Source: Streptobacillus canis (GTDB lineage: Bacteria; Fusobacteriota; Fusobacteriia; Fusobacteriales; Leptotrichiaceae). From it: a stretch of 8,755 nucleotides of DNA. Positions within the stretch are counted from its first letter, which is position 1, and each line of letters begins with the position of its first letter. Both the position numbers and the translations under genes were made by a program. The notes below the pieces were generated by a model that was not told the DNA's origin, did no database searches, and saw only the letters and a list, made by a program, of their open reading frames with translations. Of the stretch, positions 6,927-8,755 are shown piece by piece. Where the stretch lies: assembly GCF_009733925.1 (NCBI RefSeq), contig NZ_WOEI01000037.1, positions 1 through 8,755 of the forward strand, read 5' to 3'.

Positions 6927-7977
6927 CACTCGCCTCTATATTTACTCTTAATTTACATAGTTTACCAGCTAGTTTAGAGTTAACACCTTTTTTACCTATA
7001 GCAAGTGTTAATTGACTAGAATCAACTTCAACTTTAGCAACTATTTCATCATTATTTTTTACTATTTCAACTGAGAAAATTTCTGCAGGGTAAAGTGCGT
7101 TCTTAACAAATAATCTTTGATCTTCATTCCACTCTACTAATTCAATTTTTTCTCCATTTAACTCATTTATTATATTGTTAATTCTTATTCCATCTTTACC
7201 AATACAAGACCCTTTTAAATCAATGTTTTGATCATCTGAATAAAGAGCAACTTTTGCTTTAACACCTGGTTCTCTAGCTATATTTTTAATTATTATACTA
7301 CCTGAAGCTACTTCTGGTATTTCTCTTTCAAATAATTTATAAATTAATCTATCATCAGTTCTTGTAATATCTACTTTAGGGAATTTTCCAGTTGTATCTA
7401 CATTTCTAATATATGCTACTAATCTATCTCCAACTTGTATTTTATCAAGTTCTGTTAATTCTCTAAATGGAATTACTGCATCTAATCCATTCATACCAAT
7501 ATATAGATTACCATTTTCTTCAATTCTTCTTACAACTACATTTACCATTTGATGCTCTACAGCTTTTAATTGTCTACAAATTGATTCTTTTTCTTGCTCT
7601 CTTACATATTGAATGATTATTGATTTAGCTCTTTGAATAGCATTTCTATTAAACTCATCTGCATTCAATTCTATTTTTAAATAATCTCCAACTTTAATTC
7701 TTTTTTTGTATTCTTTAGCTTTTGTTAATGTTATTTCTGTTGTATCGTTATATACTTTAACTTCATCATCTATTATTAACTTTTCACAGAACATTTTTAC
7801 ATCTCCTGTTACTTGGTCTATTTCTATTTCAAGATTTTCTTGATCATTAAAATCTTTTTTATAGGCAGCAAGTAATCCAGTTTTTAATCTTTCTAATAAC
7901 TCACCTTTTTGTATACCCTTTTCTTTTTCTAATTCTTCTATCGCATCTAAAAATGTTGCTTTATCTTTAGACTTCAT
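6889..7977 (-). CDS. nusA: Transcription termination/antitermination factor NusA
   Basis: NusA binds RNA polymerase near the RNA exit channel and modulates pausing, intrinsic termination and rRNA antitermination. The 362-residue protein has an N-terminal polymerase-binding domain (about 1-125, with LKTGLLAAYKKDF), an S1 domain (about 142-205), KH1 with the GKDG loop (260-263) followed by ELNGEKIELVEW, and KH2 with GKKG (328-331). It ends in a short acidic tail (DEVGEEEREEQE) and lacks the C-terminal acidic repeats of E. coli NusA, as in Firmicutes. The start chosen is the ATG at 7977, because AAGGAGG (7987-7993) lies 9 nt upstream. An ATG three codons earlier (7986) directly abuts that SD and is unlikely. 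It overlaps rimP by 11 nt, and its tail overlaps the next gene by 38 nt. The usual SRTHPGL motif after S1 is altered to TRTDDRL. Confidence 0.97.
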   Translation of the reverse strand: MKSKDKATFLDAIEELEKEKGIQKGELLERLKTGLLAAYKKDFNDQENLEIEIDQVTGDVKMFCEKLIIDDEVKVYNDTTEITLTKAKEYKKRIKVGDYLKIELNADEFNRNAIQRAKSIIIQYVREQEKESICRQLKAVEHQMVNVVVRRIEENGNLYIGMNGLDAVIPFRELTELDKIQVGDRLVAYIRNVDTTGKFPKVDITRTDDRLIYKLFEREIPEVASGSIIIKNIAREPGVKAKVALYSDDQNIDLKGSCIGKDGIRINNIINELNGEKIELVEWNEDQRLFVKNALYPAEIFSVEIVKNNDEIVAKVEVDSSQLTLAIGKKGVNSKLAGKLCKLRVNIEASDEVGEEEREEQE

Positions 7978-8461
7978 TTTCAACATCCTCCTTAAATATT
8001 TTATCAGATAAATTAAACACTAGTTTTGCAACCTTAACTTTCTCTAATGGAATTACAATATTTTCAATTTGATCTTCCTTTAGTAAAATATTTCCATTTT
8101 CAAAATTTAGTAATATTCCTTCAAAACTTTTTTTATTTTCAATATTACTTTTTGTTTTAACACTAATTTTCTTTCCTGTAAATCTAACAAAATCTTTTTC
8201 TTTTTTTAGTTTTCTTTCAAGACCAGGAGTTGAAACTTCTAAATAGAATTTATCATCAATTAATTCATCAACAATTCCATCTATTTTTGTACTTAGCATA
8301 ACACAGTCATCTAAACTTGTATTTCCAGTTTTTGACTCTACGTATATTCTTAAGAAATTGTAGCCTCCTTCTCTAACATATTCAATGTCTGCTAATTCCA
8401 AAGAATTTTCATCTAGATATGGCTGTATTTCTTTTTCAATCTTTAATAAAACTTCTTCCAC
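7967..8461 (-). CDS. rimP: Ribosome maturation factor RimP
   Basis: RimP assists assembly of the 30S head and decoding region, acting with S12 placement. The 164-residue length is normal. The N-terminal alpha/beta domain (1-85) ends in the family signature LEVSTPGLERKL (74-85), the equivalent of EVSSPGLDRPL. The C-terminal Sm-like barrel domain follows (about 90-150; FVRFTGKKISV, then FEGILLNFENGNILL). The start codon is GTG at 8459-8461, with a strong AAAGGAGG 8 nt upstream; no ATG lies nearby in frame. It is the first gene of the nusA-infB unit, its usual place, and its 3' end overlaps nusA. The leader carries a stable hairpin that may regulate the operon. Identity is secure. Confidence 0.95.
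   Translation of the reverse strand: MEEVLLKIEKEIQPYLDENSLELADIEYVREGGYNFLRIYVESKTGNTSLDDCVMLSTKIDGIVDELIDDKFYLEVSTPGLERKLKKEKDFVRFTGKKISVKTKSNIENKKSFEGILLNFENGNILLKEDQIENIVIPLEKVKVAKLVFNLSDKIFKEDVENEV
7987..7993 (-). promoter_or_regulatory. nusA ribosome binding site that decides the start codon
   Basis: AAGGAGG on the minus strand lies inside the end of rimP. The ATG at 7986 begins with no spacer after it, while the ATG at 7977 sits 9 nt away. Normal spacing supports 7977 as the real nusA start. Confidence 0.75.
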
Positions 8462-8469
8462 ACTCTATT

Positions 8470-8477
8470 CCTCCTTT
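8470..8477 (-). promoter_or_regulatory. rimP ribosome binding site
   Basis: AAAGGAGG on the minus strand, 8 nt before the GTG start of rimP. It is close to the full anti-SD complement and offsets the weaker GTG codon. Confidence 0.8.
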
Positions 8478-8491
8478 ATAATTAATATTAA

Positions 8492-8511
8492 AGAGTGGGT
8501 CACCCCACTCT
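8492..8511 (-). promoter_or_regulatory. GUGA-tetraloop hairpin in the operon leader
   Basis: The minus-strand RNA forms AGAGUGGG-GUGA-CCCACUCU, an 8-bp perfect stem closed by a GNRA tetraloop. It is followed by UUUAAUAUUAAUUAU, which is not a strong U-tract. It lies between the predicted promoter and the rimP SD, about 20 nt from the likely 5' end. It could be a weak terminator or attenuator, a protective 5' structure, or the end of a transcript read from the IS30 element. Its 3' arm is also complementary, with one bulge, to the rimP start region at 8458-8466. Confidence 0.6.
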
Positions 8512-8538
8512 CCTCTCAATTGTCATATTTCTACATAT

Positions 8539-8567
8539 ATATTAACATATTTTGAAGAAAAAATCAA
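8539..8567 (-). promoter_or_regulatory. Predicted sigma-70 promoter of the rimP-tig operon
   Basis: On the minus strand, TTGATT (8567-8562) is followed by a 17-nt spacer and TAATAT (8544-8539). A TG one base before the -10 makes it an extended -10 element. Transcription would start near 8532 and give a leader of about 70 nt. The optimal spacing plus TG makes it the best promoter in the gap, although AT-rich DNA gives many partial matches. Confidence 0.5.
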
Positions 8568-8619
8568 TATTTTTATACATTTTATCCTAAATTAAAATAG
8601 TAAGTGTCCAAAAGTTTAA

Positions 8620-8755
8620 TTAAGCTAGATTTAATAGACACTCATAAACTTGATTAGATGTTAAAGCATTGAAAATTTTTCTTGGATAATTATTCATGAA
8701 TGTTTCAATGTGTTTAACATCTTTTTTTGTTAAATGATCCATAGATACCCCTTTA
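8620..8755 (-). CDS. IS30-family transposase, C-terminal end (partial)
   Basis: An open frame enters from the right edge on the minus strand and ends at TAA (8620-8622), giving 44 residues. The peptide (KGVSMDHLTKKDVKHIETF, then MNNYPRKIF...TSNQVYE) fits the end of IS30-family DDE transposases, which carry a KG(T/V) motif, a linking helix and a conserved N-x-R/Y-P-R-K-x-(L/F) box followed by TP/TS-x-x-(V/E)-(F/Y). IS30 transposases cut and join DNA at element ends. The N-terminal HTH and most of the DDE domain lie outside the window, so intactness cannot be judged. It is read in the same direction as rimP and ends 53 bp before the predicted -35 element, so read-through into the operon is possible. 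The terminal inverted repeat was not identified. Confidence 0.75.
   Translation of the reverse strand, partial: KGVSMDHLTKKDVKHIETFMNNYPRKIFNALTSNQVYECLLNLA

Noticed and set aside
7978..7986. Upstream ATG as the start of nusA
   Set aside because: It directly abuts the SD with no spacer; the ATG at 7977 has normal spacing and matches the usual family N-terminus.
8462..8532. A known riboswitch or tRNA in the rimP leader
   Set aside because: The leader is only about 70 nt with one simple hairpin. No conserved aptamer core, T-box sequence or tRNA cloverleaf is visible.

Overview
The window is a compact, very AT-rich bacterial housekeeping locus. Seven genes all lie on the minus strand, and each end carries a piece of an insertion sequence. 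Extreme AT bias, nearly exclusive AT-ending codons, strong AGGAGG-type ribosome binding sites, a NusA that ends after KH2 and a fused YlxR-YlxQ protein suggest a Fusobacteriota member, possibly Leptotrichiaceae-like (Leptotrichia, Streptobacillus or Sneathia). The phylum is inferred from these general traits, not from a database match.

Layout by coordinate. Positions 1-198 (+) hold a frameshifted internal piece of an IS110-family transposase. Positions 199-304 are non-coding and include a short inverted repeat, an isolated TTGACA and a hairpin that probably terminates the operon. The operon fills 305-8461 and is transcribed right to left: rimP, nusA, ylxR-ylxQ fusion, infB, rbfA, recJ, tig. 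Junctions are tight: 11-nt overlap, 38-nt overlap, 0 nt, 12 nt, 2 nt and 14 nt. Positions 8462-8619 hold the leader and promoter: an SD, a GUGA-tetraloop hairpin, and a TTGATT-17-TAATAT promoter with an extended -10. From 8620 to the window end is the C-terminus of an IS30-family transposase, read in the same direction as the operon.

How the genes work together. RimP and RbfA mature the 30S subunit, IF2 starts translation, NusA couples transcription pausing, termination and antitermination to ribosome activity, and YlxR and YlxQ are small RNA-binding proteins conserved at this position. This is the classic nusA-infB cluster. The last two genes extend it. RecJ (a DHH 5'-3' exonuclease) sits where Firmicutes often carry the DHH protein NrnA. 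Trigger factor, the ribosome-bound chaperone usually found next to clpP/clpX, closes the unit.

I found no sign of an undescribed defence or mobile system. The points most worth a second look are the leader hairpin, whose 3' arm could also pair with the rimP start codon region; the YlxR-YlxQ fusion, whose basic N-terminus is encoded inside the acidic NusA tail; the repeat-rich Asn/Arg segment of IF2; and the recJ-tig ending of the operon.
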